Of a DNA stretch of 64,000 bases, positions 11,197 to 24,881 are shown piece after piece. Numbering within the stretch: the stretch's first letter is position 1; every line of letters begins with the position of its first letter. Source of the DNA: Dillenia suffruticosa (lineage: Eukaryota; Streptophyta; Magnoliopsida; Dilleniales; Dilleniaceae); NCBI GenBank assembly GCA_033439265.1, contig JAVTVX010000027.1, positions 12,353,001 to 12,417,000 of the forward strand. The letters are read 5' to 3'. A program made the position numbers and the translations under genes. Below the pieces are notes generated by a model. That model was not told where the DNA came from. It saw nothing but the letters and a program-made list of their open reading frames with translations, and ran no database searches.

Positions 11197-14100
11197 GTAT
11201 GATGAAAAATTTTGACGTTACATCCGTGCATTGATTGATATGGGGTCAAATAATCCCTTTGTGAACTGAAATTCACTAAACACTCCGATAAGCCTTTGTC
11301 CCTACTTGAAATAGTTATCGAAAGTGAGATCCTTGAAGCGGACTTGATTCTATTGAAAATAATGGACTTTGATGCCATACTAGACATGGATTGGTAATAT
11401 CTTCACTGAGTTTCAATGAATTGTTTCACTAAGGAGATGGAGTTCCGTAGACCAAGATGTTCCCCATTTGTGTTTTCCGATGAACGGCTGGTCCTACCAA
11501 TGTGCAATCTTAACAATTGAGATACAGAGATTAGTGCACAAGAGTTGTGAGGCTTACCTAGCCCACATCACCAACACCACAATGGGAAGTTCGGATTCGA
11601 TGAACATTCCGGTGGTGAATGAGTTCCTGGATATCTTTCCGGATGAATTACCCGGTTTACCTCCATTTCAAGAGTTCAACTTTGCTATCGACTTGGCTCC
11701 TGGAACTGCACTCATTTCCATACCTCTATATAGGATGACACTTGCAGAGTTGAAAGAATTTAAGATCCAACTTCAGGAGTTGTGGAACAAGGGGTTTATC
11801 ATACTTAGTATCTCACCTTAGGGGCAGTTTTATTCATAAAGAAGAAAGATGGCATCATTCAGTTGTGTATCGACTACTGGTAGCTAAATAAGGTGACCAT
11901 TAAGAATAAATATCTTTTGCCGAGAATTGATGACTCATTTGATCAACTCCAAGGGGCTAGTGTCTTTTCAAAAATTGATTTGAGGTCAGACTATCACCAA
12001 TTGAGGATAAAATGAGATGATGTTTACAAGACCGACTTTAGGACGTGGTATGAACACTTTGAGTTTTTGGTGATGCCTTTCAGATTGAACGCCCCTACGA
12101 CCTTTATGGATCTGATGAATAGGGTGTTCTATTCCTACATCAACAAATTTGTTATAGTTTTCATAGATGACATCTTGATGTATTCCAAGAACAATAAGGA
12201 ATACTTGGACTATCTTTTGATTGTATTGCAAACTCTTAGGAAAAAGCAGCTGTACGCCAAATTTTCCAAGTATGAGTTTTGGTTGGCACGTTATATCCAG
12301 AGATGGTATATTTATAGATCTGAAAAAGGTAGAGACAATTCTGAAATAGGAACAACCTAAGAATATCATCAACATTCTCAGATTGGCAAGGTACTATCGA
12401 AAGTTTGTTGGGGGATTCTCTTAGATTGCGGCTCCATTATCTAATTCCACTCGAAAGGGAGTCAAATTTAAGTGGAGTAACAAGTGTGAGGAGAGTTTCC
12501 AAGAACTTAAGAAGAGGCTCACATCCATTCCTATACTTGTTCTTCCTATTAGCGGTGACAACTATGTGATTTATAGCGATTCCAATAGGTAAAGGTTGGG
12601 ATGTGTTTTAATGCAAGGCGATAAAGTAATCACCTATACTTCTTGACGATTGAAGAAGTATGAGTTGAACTACCCCACCCATGACCTAGAGTTAGTCGCC
12701 ATTATTTTCGTCTTAAAAATTTGGCGACATTATCTATATGGAGCCACATGCAGGGTATTCACCAACCACAAAAGTCTCAAGTACTTGTCCACTCAAAAGA
12801 AGCTCAATTTGAGAAAATAGAGATGGTTCGAAGTAATTAAAGACTATGACCCGGGCAAAGCAAATGTGGTTGTGAATGCTTCCTAGGACTCATATACTTG
12901 GAGTCAAGTTGGCCAATGATAAACATAATATACTTTTGGCCAAATTTGTAGTACAACAAACGTTATTAGATCGTATTAGAGAGCTCCAAGCAACCGATGA
13001 GGAGATAAAACGCATAATGGAAAAGGTTCACAAGGGTGAAGATAGCGAATTCCATATCCGAGAGGATGACATGGTAGTATATGGGAAACTGATTTGTGTT
13101 TCCAAAAAGGATGAGTTTTGAGGAGCCATACTTGAAAGGTCACACTCTTCAGTTTATGCAATGCATCCTGAGAGTATTAAGATGTGTCGAACCATCAAGA
13201 AACTTATTGATGGCTAGGGTTAAAGCAAGAGATAGCTAAATTTATGGCTAAATGCCTTGTGTGCCAACAAATCAAGACCAAACATCAGAAGCCGGTTAGG
13301 ACTTTACAACCATTGCCTATACCTGAGTAGAAATGGGAGTATATCACCATAGATTTTGTGATGAGATTGCCACGTACACAAAACCGACATGATACTATAT
13401 GGGTGATAGTAGATCGGCACACCACTCTGCCCACCTTTTGCCCATCCAAAATTCCAATCCATTAGAAAGGTTAGCAAAACTCTACATAAATGAGATTGTC
13501 TGACTCCACGGGTTTTCGATGTTGATTATATCCGACCATGATTCCTGATTTACATTTTGATTTTGGCCTAAGTTACAAGAGTCTTTAGGGTTTAAGTTGA
13601 ACTTTAGCCCTGCTTGTCATCCACAGACATTGGAAGACATGCTTCGAGCATGTGTGATTGACTCCCAAGGGAGTTGGGATAGACACCTCCTATTAATTAA
13701 ATTTACGTACAACAATAACTATCAAACTAATATTGGGATGCTACCCTATAAAACTCTTTATGTGAAAAAGTGTCGAACTCTATTGTATTGGGATGAGGTA
13801 GGAGAGAGGAAGATTGACAATGTTAAATTAATTGAAGCAACGGTAGAAGGAAAGGATGAAAGCGGTTCAAAATAGACAAAAGAGCTATACCAACAAAAGG
13901 AGAAGATTTTTGGAATTTGAGGCCAGAGATATAGTTTTTTTGAAAACATCACCTTGGAAGGGTGTCAAATTTCAGAAATGGGGTAAATTGAATTCTAGGT
14001 ATATTGATACTTTCAAGATCCTCAAGAGGATAGGAAAAGTGGCATATCGACTAGAATTATCCCCGAATTTGGAGAAAATCTACGATATATTCTATATCTC

Positions 14101-14336
14101 TGTGCTAAAGAAATACTTGTCGAATCCCTCACAAGTATTAGAAACTCTTCTAATAGAATTGAATACAAACTTGAATTTTAAGGTTTGACCGGTTAAAATC
14201 CTTGATCAACAACTCAAACAATTAAGGAGTAAGCAAATCTCAATAGTTAAAGTGTTGTGGAGAAGAAACCAAGTGGAAAAAGAAACTTAGGAGACCGATT
14301 AGTCAATGCGAAACAACACCCATACCTTTTTGGTGA
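11197..14336 (+). pseudogene. pol of element I (PR-RT-RNase H-INT-chromodomain), degenerate
   Basis: Pieces of every pol domain appear in order: protease (11200-11400, with FDAILDMDW), RT (about 11620-12430, including the catalytic FIDD of [15 protein letters not shown] near 12151-12195), RNase H (about 12520-12800), integrase (about 13140-13760) and a C-terminal chromodomain remnant (about 14190-14335, VKVLWRRNQVEKET). Against intact element III there are many stops, frameshifts and a deletion near 12848-12885 that removes the RNase H/integrase linker. It cannot encode an active polyprotein. Confidence 0.9.
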
Positions 14337-14374
14337 TGTATAATTTTTTTTTTTTTTGAGAAAGAAATTTTTTT

Positions 14375-14388
14375 AGGGGGTTAAGTGT
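14375..14388 (+). other. Polypurine tract region of element I
   Basis: AGGGGGTTAAGTGT lies immediately before the 3' LTR. It is the expected position and composition of the plus-strand primer, and element II has a close counterpart (GTGGGGTTAAGTGT). Confidence 0.7.
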
Positions 14389-17000
14389 TGTAATACTGAA
14401 ATATTCAAAATTAAAAAATTTTTATTGAATTTTTAATATTTTTTTGTAAATATATATATATATATATATGTCGACTCAAACAATGAAGGTTTTATAAAGT
14501 TTTCTTGGAAGAAAAATAGGTTTGGTGAAGATTTGAGACAATTAAAAGCTTATTTGGAGTCAATTGAATGATGACAAGTCAACTTGCCCCCATGATATGT
14601 CGACTTAGAGTTCAAAAATTGAATTAGGTTAAACAAAGAACTCACCAAGATGACCTAAACAAATGCCAAGTCAACTTGAGAAACTTAGGACTTAGAATTC
14701 TTACCTTTGCACATTGGCAAGTCGACTTGCTCAATGACAGATTGACTTGTACTTCCAGACTTTGTGTCTATAAGTCTACTTGTAGCCAGCACAAGTTAAC
14801 TCACTAGGCTTAAGTGTCAGAGAAATAGGTCTGTAAATTAAGTAAGTCAACTCACTAAGAAGTGAGTCAACTTAGGGGTTACAAAAGAAGGAATTTGGGT
14901 CGACTTGAAACCCCGATAAACAAAAATCAAGCCCACTTGTTAGACAACAAGTTGACTTGGTCTCTGAAGACCTTAGGCATACAAGTAAAATTAAGTTGTT
15001 TGCAAGTCGACTCATAAGTACAAAAGGTTACGAAATGATAGAAAGAGATAACCAAACTTGAACAAATCTTAAAAATAAAAAGAGGCAAGATTAAGATTTC
15101 ATCTCATACAATTAAAAAGGTTTAGACAAGTTTTCATTTTCATTTTTCTCTCTCAAACTCACTCTCTTCTCTCTTACTCAACTCTCTCTCTCTTGACTCT
15201 CATCTCTCTTTCTCTCTCACTTGCGCATCTCACTCTCAATCTGTCTCCTAAAATCAATTTCATTCTTCCTGAACCCACTCTTTAAACCTCCCGAACCCTC
15301 AAGCAAACTTGTAAATGAAGATGGTTTTGGGAGAAATCCAGAGTTTGCACAAAAAAGGGAAAAATCTAGGGTTTTTGAAATCTAATATTCAAGATTCAAT
15401 CCAACCATGAAATTGAGATAATTTCTTCCATCTAAACTTGGATTTAGCTTCCTCATTAGTAGATTAAATTTGTTATTGAGATTTGAGTTTTTTATTGGAG
15501 AACATGAATTTAAGGTTTGTAAATAAGGAAAATTTGAGAAAATTTGTAAATTTGGATTGTATGTAGATGCAAATAATATGTAGATGATGGATTAAAAATA
15601 TAGAATTATGGATTTGAAAAATTACGATTGTGCTAAGTTTGGAAAAACTCATGAATCCTAGAAATGGACTTGATTTAACATTTAATTCATTTGTATTGTT
15701 TTAGAATAATTCAATTGGAATCCGAAAAGGGATTATCTTGAAATTGAGTGTGAATTGGGAGTGTTCACTCTCCCATGAAATGAGTGGATGATTATGTTAA
15801 GTGTGAATGATAAAATGTTTTCAATTATAATTTGTAAATTGAATTTTGAAATGTTTTGTGATTGTGGTGTGTACAAAATAAAATGTTGATAAATTCATGA
15901 CTCTGCTGCTTGATATTCAATTGTTGCATCATGTTATTATAGAACTTTAATTGTGAATTGTGAATTGCTCTTTCTTATAAATAGCCATAATTTGAATGAT
16001 GAAATGGATATTCTTGTAACATGGTGCTAAGTAAAAGACTATAATCTAAGTCTTCGATCTAACGGGGTGGCATAGTGAATACTGATCTAAAACAACGACT
16101 TAGAGGTAGGCGGGATAGAGAGACCCTCAAACTAGACATGATGACGTGGTAGCACCTTACGTAAACTTCGGGCCAACGCCAAAGATGGTGAAATGTTTAT
16201 ATGAAAAATTAAGAAATATCTTTTGATGGATTCTACCAACAGTTATTGGTAGAATAGTGGTTTTGGCAAATTCCAAGAAGAATTGAAAAGAAAATTCAAA
16301 TTGTTCACTGATTTGTCATGGTGTATTTGATCTGAAATTATTTTATCCGAATGATTTTTCTTAATGCATTGGAATATATTTGACACATGAGTTTGGCACC
16401 ACTACTCTCACTTCTCATTCATGTTCAACATGCAATTGCACTTCACACTGAATATGATTATACTTACCCCACTCTTTCTAATTTTTCAGAGGAAACTTAA
16501 ATTGAAGGCTTTGATTTCAACTAATGCAGGCTTAAAGAAATTTCTTTCGGTGATCTTCAATATGCACTCGACATGTAAATATTATTTTTGGAAACTATAT
16601 TATATAAACTATGGAAGAAAATTTTTGTACACCTCCTTGTATTTGCATTTGATAAATAGTTGCTTGATTTTCCTTAGTCAAGTATTGTAAAATCTTTACT
16701 TTTATGATGTGGAACTTTATTTAATTTGTTTAAAAATTTCTTTCGTAATACGTATTATTTTCATTGGGACATTTAGATTATGTGGTGAATTTTAAACACA
16801 TTTTGAATATGAAAATTTATTTAAATGATTGGGAATTGTTTAGACTGTCGGGTCGATCTAAAGATAACTTAAATTTATTTTTAAAGTATTTGAGATTTTA
16901 AAATGTCTTACAGTATTTTGGAATGCGAAGTGGGATTCACACGTGTTTCAGAGTAACGCGGTAGTTGTTGCATGCTCGACTGAAGGGTCAAGGTATGACA
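14389..17000 (+). repeat. 3' LTR of element I
   Basis: 2,612 bp, TGTAATACTG to TGACA, followed by the target duplication GTAGA (17001-17005). It contains the same CT-rich tract (about 15140-15230) and the same AGTCAA-rich palindrome cluster (about 14555-15015) as the 5' copy. Confidence 0.92.
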
Positions 17001-17053
17001 GTAGAAAACCTTAGTTTCTTTTGTATGAGATCTTTCGAAATAGTAAGGATTGT
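17001..17053. other. Sliver of pre-insertion DNA between elements I and II
   Basis: Bases 17001-17005 are the GTAGA duplication of element I, and 17049-17053 (ATTGT) is the duplication of element II. The 43 bp between them are all that is left of the original locus at this point. No feature is seen in it. Confidence 0.8.
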
Positions 17054-19543
17054 TGTAAGACTAAAAAAAAAATGAAAAAGTCAAACCCCACTTCTTACTC
17101 TCTCCCCTCCCCCACTTTTCTAATTTCACTCTCCCAAAAACCTACACCCCATCTTCTCTCTCTCTCTCTCTCGATCTTGATTAACAAAAATCCAATCTTG
17201 CCATTGTGACTGCCCTTGCTACTGCTATCATTGATCAATTAACTAAAACCCAATCTTCCTTTCTTGCTTAATTGCATTGCGATTCTATGCATGTGGACAT
17301 TTGCTTTCTCTCTCGTTTCTCTCTCTGTCTCTCTCTCTTTTCAATTATCCAATGATTCACTCCTATCTGCCTACGATCACCATTATGATTCCAAGATTTA
17401 GCCTTTAGAAGGGTCAGGAACATTTGAGATCAAGAATCAAAGTCAAGGAACATCTTCGATCTTGTCATTCATCGTTGCTGTGCTTGGTAAGATCTTCTAA
17501 AATCCCTTCATTTTCCTCTGTTGTCTCAAAATATAACCAAAATCTAACTCTTTTTCCAAGCATCAGTTGGGTTGTTGAAGCAAATCCATGGTTTGATTTT
17601 GGTTTTTAGGTCCAAACCCTCTTTTCCTTCGTTTAACATATAAAGAAACCCTAGGTGAGTCGGTATTTTGCTTCCTTCAATTTTCCCTTAATTTTTTGTT
17701 ATTTTTAGTATGAGAAACCATGTCGATGATGACCCACCTTACTGGTTTCGAACCTGTTAACTTTTCCATGAAATTATGATATTATATGCTCTAGATGCCT
17801 AGGTTGAGTAAGAATGAGTAAGGTTATTGAGCATGTTAAAAGCCTGTTTGCTCATGACATAGGATGAATGCCTATGAATTTTGGTTATACGTAATGTTTT
17901 TAAATTGTTACTTAATTCTAGACATAGATTGAATGTGAGGAGGGGTTAGTAAAGTAGAATGTAAAATTTCATATATGGGATGAAATTCTTGATTTTTGCA
18001 TAATGGGTAATTTGAGTATATTATGATTTTTGCTTCATAACTTTTTCTACATAAAAGCAAATCAGGTTAGGCTTTTTGTATATGAAACTAGACTCCCATA
18101 TCTTGAAAATGAGATATGATTCTTTAAAATCTGATAAGAATTGGATTTTTTAAGATTTTTCAAAAAAAATCGTGGTGCAAAAAAATGTCCTATTCTGCCC
18201 TATTCGGTTGCTTTTTTCCTTTGATTTTGAAATGCCTTCTAAATTGAATTAGCTAAGCTCTGAATATAAAAGTTTTAGATATATGTCTTATTGTTAATTA
18301 AATATAAGAATCATATGATTTGGAAGTATGTAGTGAAAGTTGTCGTCATTTTTTCATAACTGCGCACATTGGAAAGTTTATTAAAAAACTAGAATTGTGA
18401 AAATATTAAAAAGAAATCGATTGCTCTAATGTTGGTATATGATTTAATGATTAATTATGATCAATAAATTATGTTAAGGCATTAGAAAAGATGAACGAGT
18501 GATAATTCTCATTTGATTGGGAAATTTGGGAGTGATTGCCTTCCCAAGAGGTGAGTGAACAGATCGTTGTGTCTCTAATGAGAAAAATTATTTCAAAATT
18601 CTTTTATGAATGGTTTTAAATGATTTTATATGATTTTACACAAATATTTGTGATTGTAAAATGTCTCGAAATAAGAATTTGAAATATGTATGCATTCATT
18701 TTATTTATAAATGAAAATGTACCACATGTTATTAAATAATTTATTTATAAATTTTGTAATATGGTTTGATAACCATTTGTTGAAATCAGGGCACATTGAA
18801 TGAGATTTGAATAACTGTGAAAGGATAAGTTATGTGATATAAATGGTTATAGTTATTCCGTTCATAGAGCAATCCGACGGGGTGCCGTGGTTAGGGATTA
18901 TTGCAAAGGAGGGTAGATGTGACCTTTTGTGTCCCCGTTGTACTATCCAGCTATACCATTGGTGTGGTATGAATCAATGCCAAGAAAGGGGATATAGTGT
19001 TATGAATCGAATGAATTAAAAATCCTTTATGAAAATTTTGGATGCATTCATTCTTTTCTTTTTAATTTCCATAATTATTGAAACTATATTATTTGATAAA
19101 TTATTTGAATTATATGATTTGACATTCAAATACTCACCCCTCATTTGTTGTCACAATTATGGCATTACACTCCATTCATTGAGTATTTTTATACACACCT
19201 TTGTTTCTTTCATTTTTCAAAGGAAGCTTAAATTAGGAGGTCTAGTCGATCATAGTGTTGGATCTTACTGAGCTCAAGTTAAATCTTTTATGTTTTACAT
19301 TGTTGGATTTTTTTTCTCAATTGTAAAATTTTATTGGATTTAGAAATGGCCGGTGGGCCTTAAGCATGCCTTTTGAAACAGGGATGGACCGAGTGGGTTC
19401 TTTACATGCTGTTGTATTATTTAGAAAATAAGATGGATATCAATGAATATTTTGCGTTATCCCGGTATACGAGCATGGCTTACCTGTTTGTTGGGGTGAT
19501 ACGGCGGTTGTCGGGTGTTCGATCTGAGAATCGGGGTATGACA
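17054..19543 (+). repeat. 5' LTR of element II
   Basis: 2,490 bp, from TGTAAGACTAAAA to TATGACA, paired with 24882-27612. It carries a CT-rich tract (about 17155-17340) and the block around 18850-18980 (CCGACGGGGTGCC...GTACTATCCAG) that has counterparts in the LTR of element I. Confidence 0.9.
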
Positions 19544-19550
19544 ATGTTAT

Positions 19551-19562
19551 TGATATCAGAGT
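19551..19562 (+). other. Primer-binding site of element II, mutated
   Basis: TGATATCAGAGT lies 7 bp after the LTR. It differs from the tRNA-Met-complementary TGGTATCAGAGC at two positions. Confidence 0.75.
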
Positions 19563-19767
19563 CTGGTTTGATTTTAAAGGTTTTGAAAGTTTAAATAAAT
19601 TCTTCTAAGTGTTTCTAAAGATTTTCAAAAATTTCTGAAGGTCTGGGTGTTCAAAATATTTTCGAATAGATTTTAAAAGCCCCCTATGGGTTCTAAGACA
19701 TTTAGACATAGGTGTCTAGCATATTCTTAGAGTAGTAAACTAAAGATAACTTTTCTAGATTATTATA

Positions 19768-21135
19768 CCTTCACATAGAAGAATAAGAAATATAAATGAG
19801 ATTGCTCCTTAAAAGTACGAGGATGAGTTATCCTCGCATACTCTACCCCATTCGACATTTACTTACCTGGCTTCTTCAACTGGGATTCCTTCATCGCCAC
19901 TTGATGCTGTCCGTCAATAGACCGAGTGGTGGAATGCACGTGAAGTATATCTCCAAACACCACCTCGAGTGCAACTTCTACCCCAACCTTCAAATCCAAT
20001 TGTTCCACAGGTCCCTCCTATGGCACCGGTAGCACCTCCTACTTCGGTAGTTACACCGTTTACTCGACCACCTATTGAATTGTCCAAGTTGTTGAAAGAA
20101 GATAGACAAATTGGGTACGAGACATTCTTGACATCTAATGATCCTTCAGTGGCCAAGAAATGGATCAAGAGGATCCGAGAAGTCATAACAGACATAAGAA
20201 TTGATGATGAAATAAGCTTACGGTGGTTGTAAGATTGTTGGACGATGATGCTAGTACTTGGTGGGATGGTGTGAAGGAAAGAGCACTCACACCCCTTACT
20301 TGGAATGAATTCCTTAAAGAATTCAATGAGAAGTTTTATACCTAGTTTCATAAGAATTTAAAAAGGAGAGAGTTCTACCTTCTTCGCCAAGGAAGTATGT
20401 CGGTGACGGAATATGAAGTAAAATTTAGAAATTTATTCTCATTTGTTCTAGAGATAGTAGCCTCCGAGGAATATACGCATTTCAAATTCGAGGATGGCTT
20501 GAATCTAAATATCCAAAAGAGGATGTCGGTTACGGAGAATCATAGATATCAGAATATGCTGCAGTTGGCCTTGAGGGCCAAGCAAATGGTGCTTGAAAGA
20601 GGCAAGATTAGGGAGTATCATGGGAAGAAGAAGAGGTTTGGTGGATTCATACGGGGCTAAAGCTCTAAGAAAAGCAAGGTCACCGGCTTTTATAGTGGTG
20701 GTTCTTTCTCGAGATCGATTGATACTCTTCAAAGCCAATTATTCATAAAGCCAAATGCTCCTAGCGCTAGTATTGAATCAGGAAAAAGATTGAGAGGAAG
20801 TAGAGGAGATCCTTGCTCACATTGTAAGGGATATCACTTGGATCCGTGTACGGGATCTAGAAGATGTTATCATTGTGGAAAGGATGGTCACTTTCAGCAC
20901 TCTTGTCCCGAATTGAATATGGAAAGTCAAGTGAGTTAACAAGTTCAGGGTCCTTCTAATAGCTCCAAAGGTGGCCCGAATACTAATTCAACACTTCATA
21001 CTAGTGCCACTCCGAGAATAGGGACGAGAAACAATACTGTAGCCAACCCTACTCAACATTCCGAACCAAGGGTTTAGGCAAGAATTTATACCATGACAAA
21101 TGAAAAGGCTCAATCCAATTCGGACGTGGTCACAA
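19768..21135 (+). pseudogene. gag of element II, degenerate
   Basis: Homologous to the gag of elements I and III, but the start region reads TACCTTCACATAG where element I has ATGCCTCCTAGATG, so the initiation codon is lost. The capsid-like part is recognisable at about 20080-20600 (AKKWIKRIREVITDIRIDD; later FKFEDGLNLNIQKRMSV). Two cysteine motifs survive: CSHCKGYHLDPC (near 20814-20850) and a complete zinc knuckle CYHCGKDGHFQHSC (near 20865-20906), matching the pair in the intact gag of element III. Internal stops and frameshifts make it a pseudogene. Confidence 0.85.
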
Positions 21136-21462
21136 GTAAAACCCTTTGAAACTTGAATTAGATAATTTAGAAATGTGATGTAGGTGATAGGTGGTTATGA
21201 TTTGAAGTATGATGATGATATGATTTTTGTATGGTTATTAATATATACATAAGATTGAATGTAAGCAATGTGTTTAGAATTACTGATTTGTAGAGTTCCA
21301 TTAAGTAGATGATATGGTTATATCAATAGTGTGGATTCTTATGATAGGTAAATATATGAAATATTCATGATTGTTTGGTGTAATGAAATGTTATGGAGAG
21401 TCATATATGAATTATGTAATTTATGTATCAACTAATAATTGTTTTATGATCTATATTAATAG
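21136..21462 (+). other. Putative gag-protease intron of element II
   Basis: A 327-bp AT-rich interruption that begins GTAAAA and ends ATTAATAG, at the same place as in elements I and III. It is followed by a readable protease start (TIKIFDIDAYVLIDIGSNNS). Splicing is inferred, not shown. Confidence 0.55.
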
Positions 21463-24400
21463 GTACGATAAAAATCTTTGATATTGATGCTTATGTGCTA
21501 ATAGATATTGGATCTAATAATTCATTTATGAGCGCAAGTTTTGTTAGGTATTCCGATAGGCCTCTATCTCTATTTGTGGAAGATTTGTTAGTTATCACAG
21601 GGTAACAGCTGATTAGAGAAACTGTGTATAAGAATTGTGAGGTGAAAGTCGGTGAGGTAATTCTTGAAACATATTTGATTCCATTGGAGATGAGTGATTT
21701 TGATGCCATCCTGGCTATGGACTTTTTGTATTTTCATCGGATATCATTGGATTGTTTCACAAAAGAAGTAGAATTCTGAAAACCGAGATATTTGACACTT
21801 GTCTTTGCTAGTGAGCATCGGGTATTACCAAGTTGTGTGATTTCGGCCCTTGAAGCATGGAGACTAATGCACAAAGGGTGCAAGGTTTACTTAACTCACA
21901 CTATTGACACCATGGTAGAGAGTTCTAATTTGAATAATGTTTCCATAGTGAATGAGTTTCCGGATATTTTTCCGAAAGAGTTGCCAGAATTGCCATCGGT
22001 CTGGGAGTTTGACTTCGCCATAGATTTGATTCTCGACACCACATTGATTTTAATCCCTCCATATCGAATGGCACCCTCGGAGTTGAAGGTTCAACTCTAA
22101 GAGTTGTTGGATAAGGGGTTTATTCGATCGAGTACCTCACTTTGGGTTGCTCCGGTTCTCTTTGTGAAAAAGAAGGACAGAACTCTTTGGTTATGTATTG
22201 ACTACCAGTAGGTTAATAAGGCAATGATCAAGAACAAGTATCCTCTCCCGATAATTGATGATCTTTTTGATTAATTTCAAGGGGCTAGTGTGTTTTCAAA
22301 GATAGATTTGAGATCGGATTATCATCAATTGAGAATTAAAAGTGATGATATCTACAAAACCACGTTTAGGACGCCGTATGGGCATTACGAGTTTTTGGTG
22401 ATACTCTTCAGATTGATGAATGCTCCTGTAGCTTTCATGAACCTCATGAATCGAGTGTTTCATGCTCATCTTGACAAATTTGTTATAGATTTCATCGATG
22501 ACATTTTGCTGTATTCTAAAAATAATGAAAAACATTCCGTACATCTTCAGATCGTATTGCAAACTCTTAGGGAGAAGAAGTTGTACGCCACGTTCTCCAA
22601 GTATGAGTTTTGGCTAAGAGAGATTGGTTTTTTGGGATATGTAGTTTTCGGGGATAGAATTTTTTAGACCTTAAGAAGGTAGAGGCCATTATAAAGTGGG
22701 AGCAATTCAAAAATGTCACCAAGGTGAGAAGTTTTCTTGGGTTATCAGGTTACTATCGGAGATTTGTAGAGTAATTCTCGAAACTAGTGGCTCTAATGTC
22801 CAATTTGACTTGGAAGGGAGTGAAATTCAAATGGGATGAAAAGTGTGAGGATAGTTTCCAAGAGCTTAAACAAAGGTTGATATCTGCTCCCATCCTTGTT
22901 TTTCCTACAAGTGGCGGCAATGATTTTGTCGTATATAGTGATGCTAGCAAGTAAGGGTTAAGGTATGTGTTGATGCAAGGCGATAGGGTTATTGCTTATG
23001 TCTTTCGCCAGTTAAAGAAGCATGAAGTGAACTATCTTACTCATGACTTAGAGTTAGTTGTCATTGTCTTTGCCTTAAAGATTTGGCAGCATTACCTATA
23101 TGAGGTCACATGCAAGATTTTTATCGATCACAAAAGTTTGAAACACTTGCTTACATAGAAGGAGTTCAAATTGAGACAACGAAAATGGCTACAGTTGATT
23201 AAGGATTATAATCTAGTGATAGACTACCATCCTGGGAAAGTTAATGTGATTGCCGACGCCTTGTGCCGGAAGTCCTCTTCTTCTAGTGTGGAATCTCAAG
23301 GAAGCTATTACCTCTCTTATCTAGTTGGACTCTAAGCACTTGGAGTTGAGTTAGGTAAGGATAATCATAGTGCACTCTTGGCCAAGTTTATGGTGAGGCC
23401 TACTTTGGTGGATCGTATTTGGGAACTTCAAGTGATCGACAAGGAATTAAAGGGTATAGTTGAGAAGATCCACAATGTAGAAAGTGGTGAATTCCAAATT
23501 CGGGAGGATATGATTGTGACTTATAGGAGATGCATTTGTGTCCCGAAAGATAAGAATCTTCAGAAGGCCATACTTGAAGAAACACATTCCTTGACCTATG
23601 TTATGCATTCCAGGAGTTCCAAGATGTATTGAACTATCAAAGAATTATATTGGTGGTTTGGATTGAAGAGAGAGATAGCTGAGTTTGTGATTAGATGTTT
23701 AGTATGCTAGCAAGTCAAAGCTGAGCACCAAAGGTCAGCCGGTGTCCTCCAACCACTACCAATTCCTGAATGGAAATGGGAGCACATTATTATGGATTTC
23801 ATAGTGGGTTTGCCACGTACTCGGAGCTGTTATGATGTCATTTGGGTAATTATGGACCATCTCACCAAATCAGCTCATTTCTTGCCGATTCAGAACTCTT
23901 ATCCCTTGGAGAGGTTGGACAAGTTGTACATCAATGAGATTGTGAGGCCTTACGGTATTCCAATATCTATTGTATCAGGCCATGATCCTCGATTCACTTC
24001 TCAATTTTAGTCCAAGTTGCTAGCCGCTTTGGGAATTAAATTGAAGTTCAACACAGCTTTCCACCCTCAGACTGATGGACAATCTGAGCACACGATTCAG
24101 ACCTTGGAAGACATGCTTAGAGCATGTGTTATGGATTTTCAAGGTAGTTGAGATCGACATCTCTCATTGATCGAATTTGCATACAACAATAGCTACCAAG
24201 TTAGTATTGGGATGTTACCTTACAAGGCTATCTATGGGAGGAAATGTTAGACTCCGTTATATGGCACAAGGTTGATAAGAGAAAAATTGAAAACGTAGAG
24301 TTGATTGAAGCCACCAAGGAAAAGATAAGAATGATCCGAAAAAGAATGAAGGCAACCCAAGATCGACAAAAGAGCTACGTCAACAAGAGTAGGAGGCCCT

Positions 24401-24835
24401 TGGAATTTGAAGTTGGAGATATGGTATGTTTGAAAATATCTCATTGGAAGGGTATAATCCGATTTCAGAAATGAGGAAAATTGAATTCTCATTATACCAG
24501 TCCCTTCAAAATTCTCGAAAGAATTGGAAAAGTAGCCTACCGGTTTGAATTGCCGCCAGAGTTATAAAGAATCTATGATATTTTTCAGCTTTCAATGTTG
24601 AAGAAATACTTGTCGGATCCCTCACATGTGTTAGAAGCTTCTCCGGTAGAGTCAAATCAAGACTTAAGTTTCAAGGTATAACCAGTGAAGATTCTAGATC
24701 GACAACTCAAATGGTTGTGTACTAAACAAATTCCCATGATCAAGTTGTTATAGAGAAGCAACCATGTGGAAGAGGAAAGCTGGGAGATCGAAGAGTTGAT
24801 GCAAAAACAACACTCCCAACATTTCAATATATAAT
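21463..24835 (+). pseudogene. pol of element II (PR-RT-RNase H-INT-chromodomain), degenerate
   Basis: The protease region reads LIDIGSNNSFMS near 21500, where the active-site DTG has become DIG. RT runs about 21950-22750 with [16 protein letters not shown] at 22479-22526. RNase H is at about 22900-23200, integrase at about 23580-24250 ([30 protein letters not shown]), and a chromodomain remnant at about 24675-24825 (VKILDRQLKW, NHVEEESWEIEELM). Stops such as TAA, TAG and TGA interrupt it every few hundred bases, many of the kind expected from C-to-T or G-to-A change. Confidence 0.9.
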
Positions 24836-24881
24836 TTTCTTTTAAATTTCGAGAACGAAAATTTTTTGTGGGGTTAAGTGT

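Larger units (their letters stand above)
6563..17000 (+). mobile_element. Ty3/gypsy Tekay-type LTR retrotransposon I, decayed
   Basis: A complete but degenerate element of 10,438 bp. Both LTRs begin TGTAATACTGAAAT and end TGACA. The 5-bp flanks match exactly (GTAGA at 6558-6562 and 17001-17005). A tRNA-Met-type primer-binding site follows the left LTR and a purine-rich tract precedes the right one. The order gag, protease, RT, RNase H, integrase, chromodomain is that of Ty3/gypsy chromoviruses, and the sequence is clearly related to intact element III. The LTRs differ substantially and the coding region has many stops, so the insertion is old. Confidence 0.95.
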
